From: Pararge aegeria
Lineage: Eukaryota; Arthropoda; Insecta; Lepidoptera; Nymphalidae
DNA: 64,000 bases
Reading direction: 5' to 3'
NCBI RefSeq assembly: GCF_905163445.1
Contig: NC_053183.1
Location: 15,686,001-15,750,000 of the forward strand
This document shows positions 23,001 through 35,469 of this stretch, piece after piece. Each line of letters starts with the position of its first letter. Position 1 is the first letter of the stretch. Below the pieces are notes generated by a model, which saw nothing but the letters and a program-made list of their open reading frames with translations, was not told the origin of the DNA and made no database searches. The position numbers and the translations under genes are program-made.

Positions 23001-26000
23001 CAAAAGAAGAAAGAAAGTTATTTTTGCATTGGTTTTCTCACCAATATATATTTTAATCATTGTATTTCCTGATTATCGCGTGCTTTTTGGTTTAATTTTT
23101 TTAGTCACATAATATTGTCACGTGTATTTAAAATCAGGTTTCGTTTAGGCGGAACAGTATCATAAAGGAACCCGTTCAATTTATAATTAATTTATAAGCT
23201 TCCTACTATTATTATTAATAACAACTATGCAAAACACATCCTATAGTAACGCTAAAAGGGTTATCGGAACTAAGATATAAGGCCATAAAGTTATACCAGT
23301 TTAGAGTTTGAGTTATAAAAAAAATAATGATTAATATATGCGCACGAGATTTTCTTAGGCTTTTAACGGTTTATTAATCGATTACAAATAAACACGTACT
23401 TACAGAAGGGTTAACATAGTTTTCCTTATTATCTTCGTTTGCCATAAGTGTTGTCGTTTCTGGTCAACATTGCAAACATCTCATGGTTTACAAAGGTCAA
23501 ATGGAAAACAGTTTGTGTAAAAACTCTAACCTTGTACCGTAACCTACTTATTGAGTTAATTATTCTTTTCCGCAGATTTTTTTTTGAATAATGGTCAAGG
23601 ACGATCAATTTACACTAAGTTACTGTTCAATTAAGTTATCCAATATGTTACGGTATAGATAGATCTAACTTTTTAAACTCAAGATAACTTCTAGATTGCT
23701 GTGTTATAGTAAATTTATAAAGTAAACTTTATAATCATAAATATTATATTTACCATAAGTATAAGTATACTACGACAATACACACATCGCCATCCAGCCC
23801 TAAAGTAAGCGTAGCTTGTGTTATGGGTACTAAGATAACTGATGAATATTTTTATGAATATAAACATAAATACTTATAAAATACAGATATACACCCAGCA
23901 ACTGAAAAACGTTTTCCGCGTTATCTGCATTTTTAGTTTAAGCAATTTAATATAACTTGCTTGAACGGTGAAGATAATCACCTGAATGCCTTAGAGTTAT
24001 CCACAATATTCTCAAGGCCGTGTGAAGTCTGCTCTTCTCATTCTGACAACTTCCTGTCATTAATATAATAATTATATATTTATAAATTACTAGTTAAAGG
24101 TATAATTAAGTTCCTTTATAAATATATGCAAGTTATTCTGTATTTATAGAATAGTTTTTTTTTTAAATAATTAAAAGTACCTAGTAAGTATTAATATACG
24201 ATCGGGTCTTTTTGTTTGTTATAAATATGTGAATAAATGTGAAGAAATTAATATTATTTGTCAAGATATTTTAGATTTTCTAAAAATATTAAGTGTGAAA
24301 CTAAAAAAAAAAAAAAACTTTTGGGAAATAGTTACAACCTTTCTTTTTCAAATTCCATTTTGAAAAAATCTTACGACATCGCCATATTATGATATTCACG
24401 TGTCGTCTAATGTTAGGATATGTGTTGAATATGAAATTACGTAATGATGTATCATAATGATCGTTTTGTTTTGTTAAGGATAAGTAGATGTAATCTTGTA
24501 GAACTCGCATAGTAAATGGGTAATTCTATGCACGTTGATTATGCATCGTATTGCTTCCGTTTTATGTACTCCTCGTGTCTCTTCAGTAAATACTATGCCA
24601 TTGTATTGGCATTGTAGATATATAAGCGCTGATGCCCAAGTGGTTTCCTAACCACTACGACGACATATCGACGAATTTTGTCGACACTCATTTTCGGGGG
24701 GACAAAATTCGTTCTCCGGCACCTCTAAGCACCTACCGCTTTACGAATATAGATAGAGACGCTCATTTTTTTAAATGAAATATGACGTGGATTTATGTTG
24801 ACGGAAGACATCGCGAGGTCACCCGTAAGCCGTAAAAAGGCGTTTGAATCCCACCAGTCAGATTAACCCTTTTTCACTTGTCGGCCGTTGTGGACTACGG
24901 CCTAAACCTTTCTAATTTTGGAAACCGCACCCTCTAGTGAGCCGGTAATAGGAAGATAGTCATGATCATGTAGACACGGGGTTTTATAACTTAAAAAAAA
25001 TTCAAGAAAATAACCGATAATACTTTTCTAGAAAATAACTTTTTGAGCCGTATTTATGTCGTGTCAGGGTTTATGAAGATATGTTGTAAGGAAAACATTG
25101 ACATCACACATTCATTGGCAGGATCGTGAGATCGTTCTTCAGTCGTTTCATATTAACAAAATTATCTTTAAAAAAAAGCAATAAAGGAAATTAAAAATTA
25201 AATTTTAACAGATTATAAAATTAATTCATTTATTTACTATAGATCGTCGGTCTTTTACTTTAGACCATAGAACTCAATAATAAATAATAATTAACTTAAG
25301 AAATATATCGCTATGTCATTAAAATATTATAGGTCAAAGAAATATTATAAAACAAGTACTATACAGTATAAAACAAGCTAAAGTTATGTATATATGTTAT
25401 CCTATTGTCTTCTAACCAGTAAATTAGTGCAATGTTATTATTGATAGGCTTAAGACTGCAGCTGTTTTTCGAGTTTTACTTCTCCATACTTTCTCAGGCA
25501 ATTAACTAAGATGCTTTAAATAACTGATGAAGACATGCGATTTATAAGAATCAGTAACCAGTTGTAAATAACCGTGCCAATTTAAAAAAAACAAATACAA
25601 ATCAAATATGCACAAAACATGTCTGACTTTTTTGTGTCACTTTTAATTAACAATGTCGTGTTAATTGACGTGTTACAAGTAATATTCATGTTTGACGACC
25701 GTGCTAGGTACATAAATTGCATTTTATACAAGGCTAGTTACAACGGGGATACTAGAAGGGGAGGGGGGATTCCACCTCTTATACTCGAAGAGAAGATTAT
25801 AATTTCAAATAATAAACATTCCAGTTTCCTCGTAATACTAAATGAAACGTTAAAAAACCCTGGGTCGCGTACAGATCTCTTCCTTTCTGATTCAGCTTTA
25901 TAAAATTACTGTTGCGTCAGCCTCATCACCTTTTTTTGGTTTTACATGAATCCCGCGGGAACCGTTGCGTTTTTCTGAATAAAAATGTCCGTAGAGTGCA

Positions 26001-29000
26001 AGCTATTTGTTCAAACATTTCTTCAGGTTCAGTTTGATTGTGAAGCCGTGCTTTGGTAACTAAGGCCATATCTCATATAATAATTATCTCTCGGAAACGT
26101 TTTCCTGTGTTTTCCCTTATAAAAAGTATGCTAGTTCCGTTTCCAGAATGCAATCTACATAATACTGGCAGCCCCTGGCCAAGCGTTGCTTTGGTTTTCA
26201 TTGGTACTAAAGAAATAACTCGCAATAAAATAATATTTCAATTATAAATGAGATATAAACTATCCTATCTCTTGTAATGGAACAACGCAGATATTTAAAA
26301 AAAACAGTTAAAATCGGTTCTGTAGTTTCGGACTTCATCCTGGACAAACATCACGGAATACTGAAATTATATATGTAATAGATGTGCCAAAACTAATCAA
26401 GATAGTTGTCAATAGTTGAGCCGAACATAAGTTACAAACAAACACACTTTTGTATATATAACATTAGTAGGTATTATATGCTATCTGCAATATAATACAT
26501 AGTATTGATAAAAATATCCTTTATTTAGTTAAGCAAAACACAAAAACTTAAAAGTAGGTAAAAAAAGGTCTGTTGTTCTTAAAATTAAATGAATGTTATT
26601 ATGATCTTACACTAATACAACAAGCCACAAACTAAGTAGATCATAAACCAGATTATGCTAATAAAAATATAATAAAAGTGAGTGAGTAGTCATATACCTT
26701 AACGTGAAAAAATAACTTTAACTTGCTTTTTTATGTGCTAATAATATAGTAAAACTGCTGTTTAGTCAGTCAAATGAATTTTTGTTTGTTAAATAACTGT
26801 GTCACCGTTGAACTCTTTTGTATAGCGAAAACCATTTAATAGTTGTCATTAAGAATATATTTTTAATATGAATCCAATGTGGATGACTGTGTGAAATTCC
26901 TATACGTAAATAAACAATTATACATTACTCTTTCAGCGGACTACATAAAAATATGCAAACGAGATCAGAGCACCGTTTCAAACTGCGTTCGAAACTCAAT
27001 CGAGAATCTACGGCCTAAGCTAATTTCCGGCATTCCTGAACTCAACGTGCCAAGTTTGGAGCCTTTTTACATTCCAGAGGTAATTGATAAACTTATATGT
27101 ATAATAATACTAGTTTAATTTATACACATCACCTTAACATTGACATCAACGACAATTCATTAATAAGGTCAAACCTTAACCTTACCTTACCTTATTAATG
27201 GGTGTAATGAGCCGATTTATAGTATTTCTATTTCCTAGTTGAATAAACTCTGTTGATTATATAAATAGAAGATTTTTTCTATCGTGAATATGCCAGCTTC
27301 GTACGAAATAACTATAATGCCAACGTTTATTTACTGATTTTAATGTTTTTTAGCATTAAATTAAGTCACGGTTTCATTTAATTTAATTAGCTGCATCCAG
27401 GCCGATATAGTATGGTGGCGTGGTTTGCAAGCAAATTTTGACGCAATTCTTTTTTTATAGTCATAATGTGACTGACCAAGCCGATTGTCAACTTTATGAT
27501 AAGATGAAAACCAGCGGCAATGAACAGATAAACACTTGCAGGGCATGCAAGGACCACGTCCTTCAAATTGCCGCCCTGTTTTCATAAACATAAGACGTAG
27601 GCGCTTTGCCATACGGTGCAGCTACAAGATAAATGTATTATTCAGTTTTGTGTAATCAGTATGGTGAACAACAATTTCACTACGTAAATACTTACGAAAT
27701 GAAATGATGCAAATAGATATGCTCAAAGGCGACTTTGTTGGAGCTGTTCGCTTTGTCTTCCTTTAGTTTTTCCATCTGCTTTGCAATGAGACTGAATATT
27801 TTGCGACTGGTCCCGTAATTTTTTCATATGTCTAGGTAAAGAGTCCAGCATGGCTCGGAAGCGATGCTTGCCCCTTTTCGATCAGTTTAAATTCAGTTTC
27901 TACGAATTTCACATAAATGTCATAAACATCCAAAACAATCATATTGCACTCTTGACTAGACTATGCTGAGGCATATTCATATGTGAGGCATGCATTTTTT
28001 TCTTTAACGTGAAGCTAATTTATTTTAAAAAACCTTTTTTTAATTCAATTCTATCTTCCATTATTCTTTTCAATGCATAATCTTATATCTTATACTAATG
28101 TATAAAGCTTAAGTTTGTTTATTTGTTTGTTTGTTCGCTTACTGGAACGCGGTGATCTCGGGAACTACAGGACCGATTTGAAAAATTATTTCTGTGTTGG
28201 ATAGCCCGTTTATATAGCTATGGCGATATATCACCACGCTAAGAACAATAATAGATAGCATCAATGAAGCACGTTTCAAAATCGGGGTTTTTATTCTTTT
28301 TGAGAGCTTCCGCTGCGTATGATGCGTAAACGGTTAAAGTTTCGTAAAAATTATGTGTGGCAAAGTTGTTCTCTTTTAAAAGTTCTAACGAAAAGTCCGC
28401 GACAGCTTATGTCTATCTTTTAAGGTTGACTTATACTCTGACAAAGTTGTGAGATAACGCTAGTTACTTAATAAAACAATTACAGTATAAAAGTTATGTA
28501 AACTTAGCTTAATTGTATTAAAGAAAATCCTCTATTTATATGGAACATATTCTTTACGATTACTCCAAAAATCGTAATTTGAAAGTTAATTAAATAATTA
28601 TGGTTTCCAGTGGCAAGCTTAAAACATTTCTAGTCTTAAATGAGCACTAAGCTCATTCACCCATTTTGGTAAATTAATGGTACCGAAGAAAAGTGAGAAA
28701 TCGTATCGTATCGACATATATCCGCAAAGCCTTGAACTTGCTATCCACCTTTCCTATTCTCCTGACATTCTGGAGATAAACTTTACTCAGATGAATGTAA
28801 TCATTATGAGGTGCAAGGGCGAATGACAATGCGTCGTTAAACGCTCTTAAAACATTTTATGATTAATATATAATCTTAAAAACGTGTTAAATTAAGCATT
28901 GTTTTGCATATACTTTACGATTGTTTTCCGCAATATAACAACGCGTGTACTTGTTTTTACTTTCGCACACGTCAAATGAAAATAAAAGAATACCTACTTA

Positions 29001-31886
29001 TAGGAACTCTTTGTGCACGAAACCTTTTCCTCCTCTCGCTTGGGTATATTCGTGGTACACTTATTCTTGTAATAATTTATGTTGCAGATAGTTGCAGTGA
29101 GCGGTGACTTGGTACCGCTTAAGGCTTCTGGAAAAGATGTGAAGGTATCAGGAGCTGGGAACTTTACCATCAAAAGTGTCACGTAAGTGTCTTTGAAACC
29201 CCCTTTATACTAAATTTCATAAAAATCGTTGGGGCCGATTCCGAGATTCCAATTATATATATATACAAGAATTGCTCGTTTAAAGATATAAGATATATGA
29301 GATATCAATAATGTGACAGATGAAAGAGTATGTATCAAATTACAACGCAGCTGGGGCGTCTATCCTATCGGTACGCTGGTTAACAGAATAGTTATCAATA
29401 CTCTACTTACTTACTTACGAAATAGTAGCGCCATCTAGGAAAATTCTCGTGTATTACCTCGTACTTGTTACTCACTCGTTCAGTGATTCGTTGAAATGCC
29501 ACCGCATTAAAATCTGTTCAATCGATTGAAATTGATAAACGTGCTAATGCTAGGAACGCACGGTAGATGGCTTTTCGAGAACTTAGCGTGATTGTCCACG
29601 TTGACAATCTTCAATAAGACAGTCTGTTCAGACGACTTAAAATTAACCTCTGATTTATAACCAATGCATCTTTTGATGTGAATGTTTCAAGGAAAATAAA
29701 CTGTATTCCAATGAAAAACTTCTAGATATATATAAAGTAAACAACCAATCAATGTTTTCACTCTGTAATCAATTACGAAAGAAAGCTGTATAATATGAGC
29801 ACAAAACACAATTATTCGCATAAACGCGTTAACAATGACATAGAAATAAAAAAAGAAACCCTACGTTTGAAGCATATTGCTGTTAAATGAATATGGATTT
29901 CAGGAACAATCAAACCTGTGCCTTCGATACCGTTATAATAAAATTATTTATTCCAATTTCAGGGTGAACTTGGACACACTTAGTATTCGTGCGCGGGTTC
30001 GCTTCCCGAAGCTTCACTTGGATGGTCGGTATAACCTCGACACGCAAATTCTGATTTTACCCCTACGAGGTGAAGGAAATCTTGTCGCTGATGCAGGTTA
30101 GTAATTTCATTACACTATCCCTACTAGTAAGTATTCCAAATATGAATGTAGAATGTCCTGTTTTGATGCAGCAAGAAGTAGGAGCGATATTTGCACAGAG
30201 GAGATAGTTTTAACATAAGCAGCATTTTATCCCGAAAAAAATAACGGTTTTTATTAGATAGAACCGAACAGTTTTGTTATTACCTTTATAAGCTAAAATT
30301 GCAAAACGATTACTAAAATGGCTCAATGATTTTGATGAAACTTGGTATTAAGGTACCGTAGGCATATTTGATATTGTATAAATTCTTAAAATAATACACA
30401 ATAATATGGGTTTATATATAATTGGTATACGACTTTAAAGTTGACGGCCGATTGGCGCAGTTTGCAGCGACCCTGCTTTCTGAGTCCAAGGCCGTGGGTT
30501 CGATTCCCACAACTGGAAAATGTTTGTGTGATGAGCGTGAATATTTTTCAGTGTCTGGGTGTTTAAACATATATTCTAAGTATTTAAGTATATTATTCAT
30601 AAAAATATTCATCAGTCGTCTTAGTACCCATAACACAAGCTAAGCTTACTTTGGGGCTAGATGACGATGTGTGTATTGTCGTAGTATATTTATTTATTTA
30701 TTTATTTATTTAAAGAATAGGCCTCTTGAAGTAAGAACTTTAAAGGGAAAGTATAAATCCTTTTTATTATATTGCGTCCGATATTCGCATAATCTAGCCT
30801 TATTCCTTGAAATTATATTATAGACAGAACACTCTGCAAATTTGTTTTTATCCAAGAGTTTTGGATGAACGTTTATGACACATACAGTTGATAGGGCCTT
30901 TTTTATATTTAGATTTTGTAATAATATCTAACCTCTAAAATATATTACCTGAATGTTATAATTTCAGTTAAATGTGACGCGGAGATCTTATTACGATCAC
31001 GGCTGGTGAATCGTGAAGGCAAGGAATATCTTGACTTCACAAGCTTGAACGTTGACATCGCCATCAAAGATTATCGCATCCGATTGGATGGACTCTTCAA
31101 CGGGAACAAAGCTTTAGGTTTGTATACCTATAGATAAATTATTAACCCGGTTTTAGACAAATCGGTTTACTAAACTAAACCTAGAGGGTTTAAAGTACTT
31201 CTATCCTTTTTATAAAGGAACATTTTGAAAAGGATAACACTATTTACTTACTTACTAACCACACGATTATAATACAAATAAATTATACTTTCGTTTTTTA
31301 TTATTTGTCTAGCTATTCTAAGAAGATCAAATAATAAAAAAAGGGTAACCAAATGTAATTTAGTTATGGCATAACATGTAAGTAAAGCAAGAGTAGGTAC
31401 AAAATAAAGTAAAAAGGACGCAAGAATAATACAACTCACACTATAATAAACTCAGTATTAGTAAAGTAAATAAAGCGGATTCAATAAAATGGTTCTAATT
31501 AAACTGATAATTTCAGTCTTAAAATGACTCCCACAACTTAAGTTCAAAAACATTTAAAATATTTACTTTGCCCGTAAGGACGATTCTAAATAAGGTAATA
31601 ATACATCAAAATCAAACGTTAATTTCGATATAAAACACATACATCGTAAAAATCTCGATTGTGAGGACAGACAAGCGATCGAGATATACGTTTTACTTTT
31701 AAGTGTAACATTGCTACAAATATTTTTGCAGGAGACGCAACCAACGAGGCGATCAACCAAAACAGAATCGAATTCTTGAAGACAATGCTGCCGTATCTCG
31801 AAAAGACTGTATCTAAAATACTTTTAGATACTGCGAATAAAATTGTAGCCACAATTCCTTTTAACGAAATCTTGCCTAAGGATTAA
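16979..31886 (+). CDS. Takeout/JHBP-family secreted protein, gene 1 (six coding exons, 248 aa)
   Basis: This gene encodes a secreted member of the takeout / haemolymph juvenile-hormone-binding family (PF06585), whose members hold hydrophobic ligands in a long beta/alpha-wrap tunnel; the ligand here is unknown. Coding segments are 16979-17048, 26937-27079, 29088-29182, 29963-30096, 30968-31117 and 31732-31886; every junction is GT/AG and the frame stays open to TAA. Residues 1-21 form a signal peptide (core LLVLLCVINGG, cleavage after LFA). The mature start is QIPDYIKIC, with Cys30 and Cys40 giving the family's N-terminal C-x9-C pair. GIPELNVPSLEP follows at about 55-66, then strand patterns such as FPKLHLDGRYNLD at about 117-129, a lone Cys150, and a C-terminal helix ending in PFNEILPKD. 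The length matches the usual ~240-250 aa. Gene 2 downstream is a paralogue. Family assignment is firm; a function beyond hydrophobic-ligand carrier is not shown. Confidence 0.9.
18057..18171 (+). mobile_element. SINE family B, 3' end only
   Basis: The sequence CAACCCGCAATGGGCCAGTG to GTGGGCCGGTAATGCGTTGA plus a GATGAT repeat. The downstream open frame that begins in the ATG repeat is an artefact of the tail. Confidence 0.65.
19341..19830 (-). pseudogene. L2/CR1-like LINE 3' coding remnant with 3' UTR
   Basis: A minus-strand frame at 19515-19760 encodes KSFVGMGICFYNMIPKVILD, LPLPKFKQYIKTHSINRGYY and TIDEFLNDKAAW, the (Y)N-x-(I/L)P...FK...YYxxxEFLND ending common in lepidopteran LINEs. Beyond its stop is a shared 3' UTR ending in an ATTCAAA repeat at the left edge. 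Confidence 0.65.
22006..22061. repeat. Perfect 25-bp inverted repeat with 6-base loop
   Basis: The arm at 22006-22030 (starting ATGAGAAAAGTATTG) is exactly complementary to 22037-22061 (ending ACTTTTCTCAT), with loop TAAACT. It lies in intron 1 of gene 1. Confidence 0.88.
22300..22530 (-). pseudogene. Decayed RTE-like LINE fragment (possible)
   Basis: The reverse strand contains ATCAAAGTTATCGACATTGC, TGTGGCACGTAGCT and TTGGGGTTCCAAGACGCTGC, which resemble the nucleotide sequence just before the RTE C-terminus, but with many gaps. Confidence 0.35.
22755..22880 (-). mobile_element. SINE family C fragment
   Basis: A reversed partial body, TAATCGGTTTCCTTGCCGCA and CAGAACGCTAAATCG; the head is absent. 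Confidence 0.5.
23768..23917 (-). mobile_element. SINE family A, 5'-truncated
   Basis: Only the body and 3' end (TACTACGACAATACACACAT in plus orientation) are present; the tRNA-like head is missing. It lies in intron 1 of gene 1. Confidence 0.65.
26937..27079 (+). CDS. Gene 1 coding exon 2
   Basis: The exon follows acceptor CTCTTTCAG and ends at donor GTAATT in phase 0. It encodes the family's N-terminal Cys pair (ICKRD...NC) and the conserved block LRPKLISGIPELNVPSLEP. In the paralogue an intron falls just before GIPEL, whereas here that stretch is continuous and the intron comes about 16 codons later. Confidence 0.9.
27158..27200. repeat. 12-bp perfect inverted repeat near gene 1 exon 2
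   Basis: CATTAATAAGGT and ACCTTATTAATG flank a 19-base ACCTT-rich loop, about 80 bp after the exon 2 donor. Confidence 0.7.
27505..27607. repeat. Dispersed GC-richer repeat, copy 2 (partial)
   Basis: It contains CACTTGCAGGGCATGCAAGG and GCCGCCCTGTTTTCATAAAC, matching copies 1 and 3. Confidence 0.48.
28085..28412 (+). mobile_element. Helitron-like repeat in intron 2 of gene 1
   Basis: It starts TTATATCTTATACTAATG and CGGTGATCTCGGGAACTACA and ends AAAAGTCCGCGACAGCTTAT, a diverged version of the same type of element. Confidence 0.4.
29088..29182 (+). CDS. Gene 1 coding exon 3
   Basis: The exon encodes GDLVPLKASGKDVKVSGAG followed by NFTIKSV, the G-x-x-V-x-G-x-x-NF strand typical of the family, and ends at ACGTAAGT in phase 2. 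Two identical GTTGCAG strings lie 10 bp apart at the 5' edge; only the first gives an open frame from exon 2. Confidence 0.88.
29963..30096 (+). CDS. Gene 1 coding exon 4
   Basis: The exon encodes VNLDTLSIRARVRFPKLHLD and GRYNLDTQILILPLRGEG, closely matching exon 4 of gene 2 in length (both 134 bp) and phase. Acceptor AATTTCAG and donor GTTAGT are visible. This is the central beta-wrap segment of the family. Confidence 0.9.
30443..30711 (+). mobile_element. SINE family A, full length, in intron 4 of gene 1
   Basis: It has an intact head (GGCCGATTGGCGCAG, GGTTCGATTCCC) and ends in a clean TTTA repeat run, the best preserved of the six copies. It lies about 260 bp before gene 1 exon 5. Confidence 0.78.
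30968..31117 (+). CDS. Gene 1 coding exon 5
   Basis: The exon encodes KCDAEILLRSRLVNREGKEY and on to LDGLFNGNKAL, ending one base into a Gly codon at donor GTTTGT. In the paralogue this exon and the next are a single uninterrupted exon. Cys150 in this exon has no obvious partner. Confidence 0.9.
31732..31886 (+). CDS. Gene 1 terminal coding exon 6
   Basis: The exon encodes GDATNEAINQNRIEFLKTML then PYLEKTVSKILLDTANKI, the amphipathic C-terminal helix of takeout proteins, and PFNEILPKD before TAA. The acceptor is TTTTTGCAG. No AATAAA occurs within the next kilobase; ATTAAA variants at 32309 and 32591 are weak candidates. Confidence 0.9.
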
Positions 31887-32659
31887 CATAAATATCTGTT
31901 TATGGTTTTAAAGTAAAAGTTATTTATAAGTAAATTATTGAACGGGCGATCATTTGGCTGGTGGACAATGTTAAGACTTTAATAATTAATAACTGAAATT
32001 ATCTAATTTGCCTTATTATGTAAACAATTTTTTTAGTACTTTGGAGTGTAAGTATGTATTGAAGATTTTAAAAAAAACGATTGCTATAAATGAAAACCAA
32101 CACAACAATGAAATGAGATTTTCTTCTTGTAAATGTGTTTTTATTATATTTATTTACAATTTGAAGAAAAACTTTGCACTATAAGTAACAAGAAAATTGT
32201 AATAACAAAAAGATTGTATTAGACAAGGAAGAAAATCTAGACTGTACTTACCCCCTTCGTCTATTTTTGTCTCAGTCCACTAGTGGTGATTTATCTATAA
32301 GTATAATTATTAAAAAATATTATAGGAAAAGAAGATTTTCTCAGAACTGCAATTAATATAAATTGAAAATTCACGGAAAATCTTTATATTCACAATATTT
32401 TCCTATATATAATTTATATTTGTTGAATATGTTAGCAAGCAAGATGTAAAAAAGTGTGATATTTAATATTGTTTAGTAAAAGGACATATAATACACAAGT
32501 ACCTACTTTCATATTTATATATGGAGAAATGAAAACAGTTGAATTATTAATTTAGTTTTGCTATTTGGGAAGTAGCGAGTACATCTATTTATTAAATTAA
32601 TTATCTAGAAAGTCTTGTTCTTCTGAATAAGTTCTATTATTAATGCGTAACTGATGTAA

Positions 32660-32860
32660 GTTTGAGGACCGTGAGCGCTGTGGTCTTAAAAAGGAGGTCC
32701 CGGGTTCTATTCCCAGCAGGGGCAATTTGGAAAGTTATAATTTCAGAATTTTCTCTGGCCTGTTGGTAGGCTTCGGCCATGGCTGGTTACCACCCTACCG
32801 ACAGAAACGTATCGCTAAGCAATCTAGCATTCCGGTACGAAGTCGCTTAGAAATCGATTT
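32660..32860 (+). mobile_element. SINE family C with head
   Basis: The head (CCGTGAGCGCTGTGGTC, GGTCCCGGGTTCTATTCCC) and body (GGCTGGTTACCACCCTACCG, CATTCCGGTACGAAGTCGC) are present; the 3' end is missing. Confidence 0.65.
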
Positions 32861-33292
32861 TTATGACACAAAATGCGGTTAAGATTGTGTTGAAAGTAGG
32901 AAGATAAAGTATGAGTAGGTATAAGAGTTTTGTGATTTTAATACAATGCTGGTAAAATTGCGTGGGGTATAATGGTGGACTGTGTGATAAAAGTATCTAC
33001 GCGCAGTCCTTTGATCTCTTTACAAAGAAAACGTTTTATTTTTATCGTGCAGTAATTTTTTCAGCCTTTTGTGTCTTGTAATATGGAGTATATCAGTGTG
33101 ATTTTTACTTGTTTCCTCTATTGAAAAACGTAGTAAGGTACACAATATAAGTATTCGTCGATATTAATGAAACTCAGCGCTTACCAAACTATTGTAAATC
33201 TTTTATAGCCTTAGATATTGAAACAATGATTTGTTACATTGAAAAATAAAGTATGAAATAAGTAAGACATCTTAGTTTTTTATTGGTGCGTT

Positions 33293-33440
33293 TTTTTTCA
33301 ATTAAGCCTCATATAAGCACTTTTGAAACGTCAAGTATGTTTGTTTTTAGTGATTCTGCCACCGGTTCGGAAGGCCGATGCTACCGAGAAGAAGCCGGCA
33401 AGAAACTCAGCAGTTGCACTTTTCCAAAATCATTTCACAA
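33293..33440 (-). mobile_element. 3' UTR fragment of the L2/CR1-like LINE
   Basis: It shares CACTTTTGAAACGTCAAGT and CCACCGGTTCGGAAGGC with the 19.3-kb copy but carries no coding remnant. Confidence 0.65.
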
Positions 33441-34605
33441 TACAACAAAATTGGTCAGATTTTGAAGTTATACTTCTTTTGGCGCGATGAAGAAAAATGA
33501 TGAGAGAGAATTTTTACGATGCGCGCGCACACGACAGTCTACATCGTAAAGTTAGTTCTAGGTGGCATGAAAACTATGTTCAAGTTGTATATTCTAGTAT
33601 TTTTATATTTAGAACACGTGTATCGTAACAGTACAAACAGTGTGAATAAAAAAATATTATTATCGTTAATCACTACTGCATTTTAGTTATTTTTTTCCAT
33701 ACGCTGAAGAAGTAGCTATAACTTCTAACGCGTACACAGACTCTTGTTTTGTTTTTTTTTCGTAAACCTTATTATTCGACTGAATGATCTTAAGTCGCGA
33801 ATGCTTACTTGGTAATCAAATATAATACCTCCATCACGAGGTCTTAAGTTCGATTCCGGTAATCAGTAAAATTTTGGTTGGTATTGAGATTTTCTTTCTC
33901 GAATAAGTAGTCAGTACCAGAGTAGAGAGGCGTTAGAATGTTTGTGGTTCTAATCCTTAAAGGTCGTAAAACTTCGGATGGCGTGGCGGGGGGAAGCTCT
34001 ACATCCCTTCCTCCTAAAAGAGATGAGGCCTACGCCTTGGACAAGATATCAATTACAGCTTAGTGTACTTTGTGTGAACCTTTCATTGCGAATGAAGGGT
34101 TAAAGCGCTCAATACAAATTTCAATGCTCCTACTTTCGCAAACCTTGGCGAATAAGGTTTTCTAATCTGCCATAATTGCGGATAATCGATTCCTCGTTTA
34201 CATAGCATCCTACAGACGCATCCGCTGTTTACGGATGGTTCTTGTAATAGCAGTAGCAGCGCCGCCACGCCGCGTCGGTTGAGAAATAAACAATTTAATG
34301 AAATACTAATGCAAACAAAACAACTAATGCTATAACAGTATAACAGAAGCTTCTTAAATGCTACCTAGTTACTAATTCTAAAGGTAACTATTATTAATGT
34401 AAGTATGAGTTTTTTTGTCTGTCACGTCTTCACGCCTTAACTCCTCAAAAAATCTAACTAATTACCATTACGGATTACTATCGTTAGATGGCGTTGGATC
34501 GATCGATTAAAACTAAAAAGGAAATTAGGCAATTCCCATATGTACAGACGAAAAATCTGAATAGGTAATTTCGGATTATTGTCAATAGATCGTTTGATCG
34601 ATCGA

Positions 34606-35168
34606 TACGGTGATAACCCAGTGGTTAGGACTTCAGTTTTCGGGATCGAGTTCGACCCTCGGCTTGCACCACTTTTTATTGGCGTTTTGAATAATTAAAT
34701 ATCACTTGTTTTAAGTTGAAGAAAAGCATTGAATGAGAAAACCTGCATGCCTGATCGTACTCCGTATTGTCCTTGAAGGCGTGTGTAAGAAGTCTAGCAA
34801 TCCGCACTTCGCCAGCGTGCCGTATACTGCCTCATCCCTTCTTATTCTTTGATAGCCGATTGGCGCAGAGGGCAGCGACCCTGCTTTCTGAGTCCAAGGC
34901 CGTGGGTTCGATTCCCACAACAGGAAAATGCTTGTGTGAACATGAATGTTTTTCAGTGTCTGGGTGTTTATCTTTATATTATAAGTATTTATGTGTATTA
35001 TATTCATAAAAATATTCATCAGCTATCTTAGTACCCATAACACAAGCTACGCCTACTTTGGGGCTAGATGGCGATGGGTGTATTGTCGTAGTATATTTAT
35101 TTATTTATTTATATTTTATTCTGAGAGGATACCGGTGCCATGTAGTGAGCAGGTAATGTGTTGATGGT
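34606..35168 (+). mobile_element. SINE family B, split by a SINE A insertion
   Basis: The left part (34606-34850) has the head GATAACCCAGTGGTTAGGAC and GGATCGAGTTCGA; the right part (35113-35168) resumes with CTGAGAGGATACCGGTGCCA and ends GTAATGTGTTGATGG. The interruption is the family A copy. Confidence 0.72.
34851..35112 (+). mobile_element. SINE family A, inserted in a SINE B copy
   Basis: Head and body are intact and the element ends in TTTA repeats. SINE B sequence breaks off at CTTATTCT on the left and resumes at TTTATTCTGAGAGG on the right, so about 7 bp (TTATTCT) is duplicated. Confidence 0.78.
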
Positions 35169-35469
35169 GACAAAATCAATTGTAGATGGTAGGTACAAAG
35201 TTAACTACTTCGACTTTTAAGAAGCTTGAAATGCGAGGGTGTTTTGTTTCTTGTCCTGCTTTGTGAAGCAATAGAACATCGGATTTAAGTGTTTTTATAA
35301 AAGTTTGTGTTGCATAGAGATGTTTTTTTATTTTATGGGACGTAGTAATTGTGGCATTGACAAATTTTCACCCCTTAGTTATAAATCCCATGTCTATTCT
35401 CTACATTTGTGTTTTTTCCTTCTTCTCCACCTTATTTGAGTTTGTGGGCCGCTCAGGTGAAGTTCTCTG

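Larger units (their letters stand above)
17049..26936 (+). other. Gene 1 intron 1 (9.9 kb)
   Basis: This long first intron separates the signal-peptide exon from the mature protein. It holds a SINE B 3' part near 18.1 kb, an L2/CR1-like LINE remnant at 19.3-19.8 kb, a perfect 25-bp hairpin at 22.0 kb, RTE-like and SINE C debris at 22.3-22.9 kb and a SINE A tail at 23.8 kb. I found no coding exon in the remainder; the scattered short open frames there look like chance. Confidence 0.8.

Noticed and set aside
33245..33250. AATAAA as the gene 1 polyadenylation signal
   Set aside because: It lies about 1.36 kb after the stop with a SINE C copy between; closer ATTAAA variants exist and none can be chosen without transcript data.
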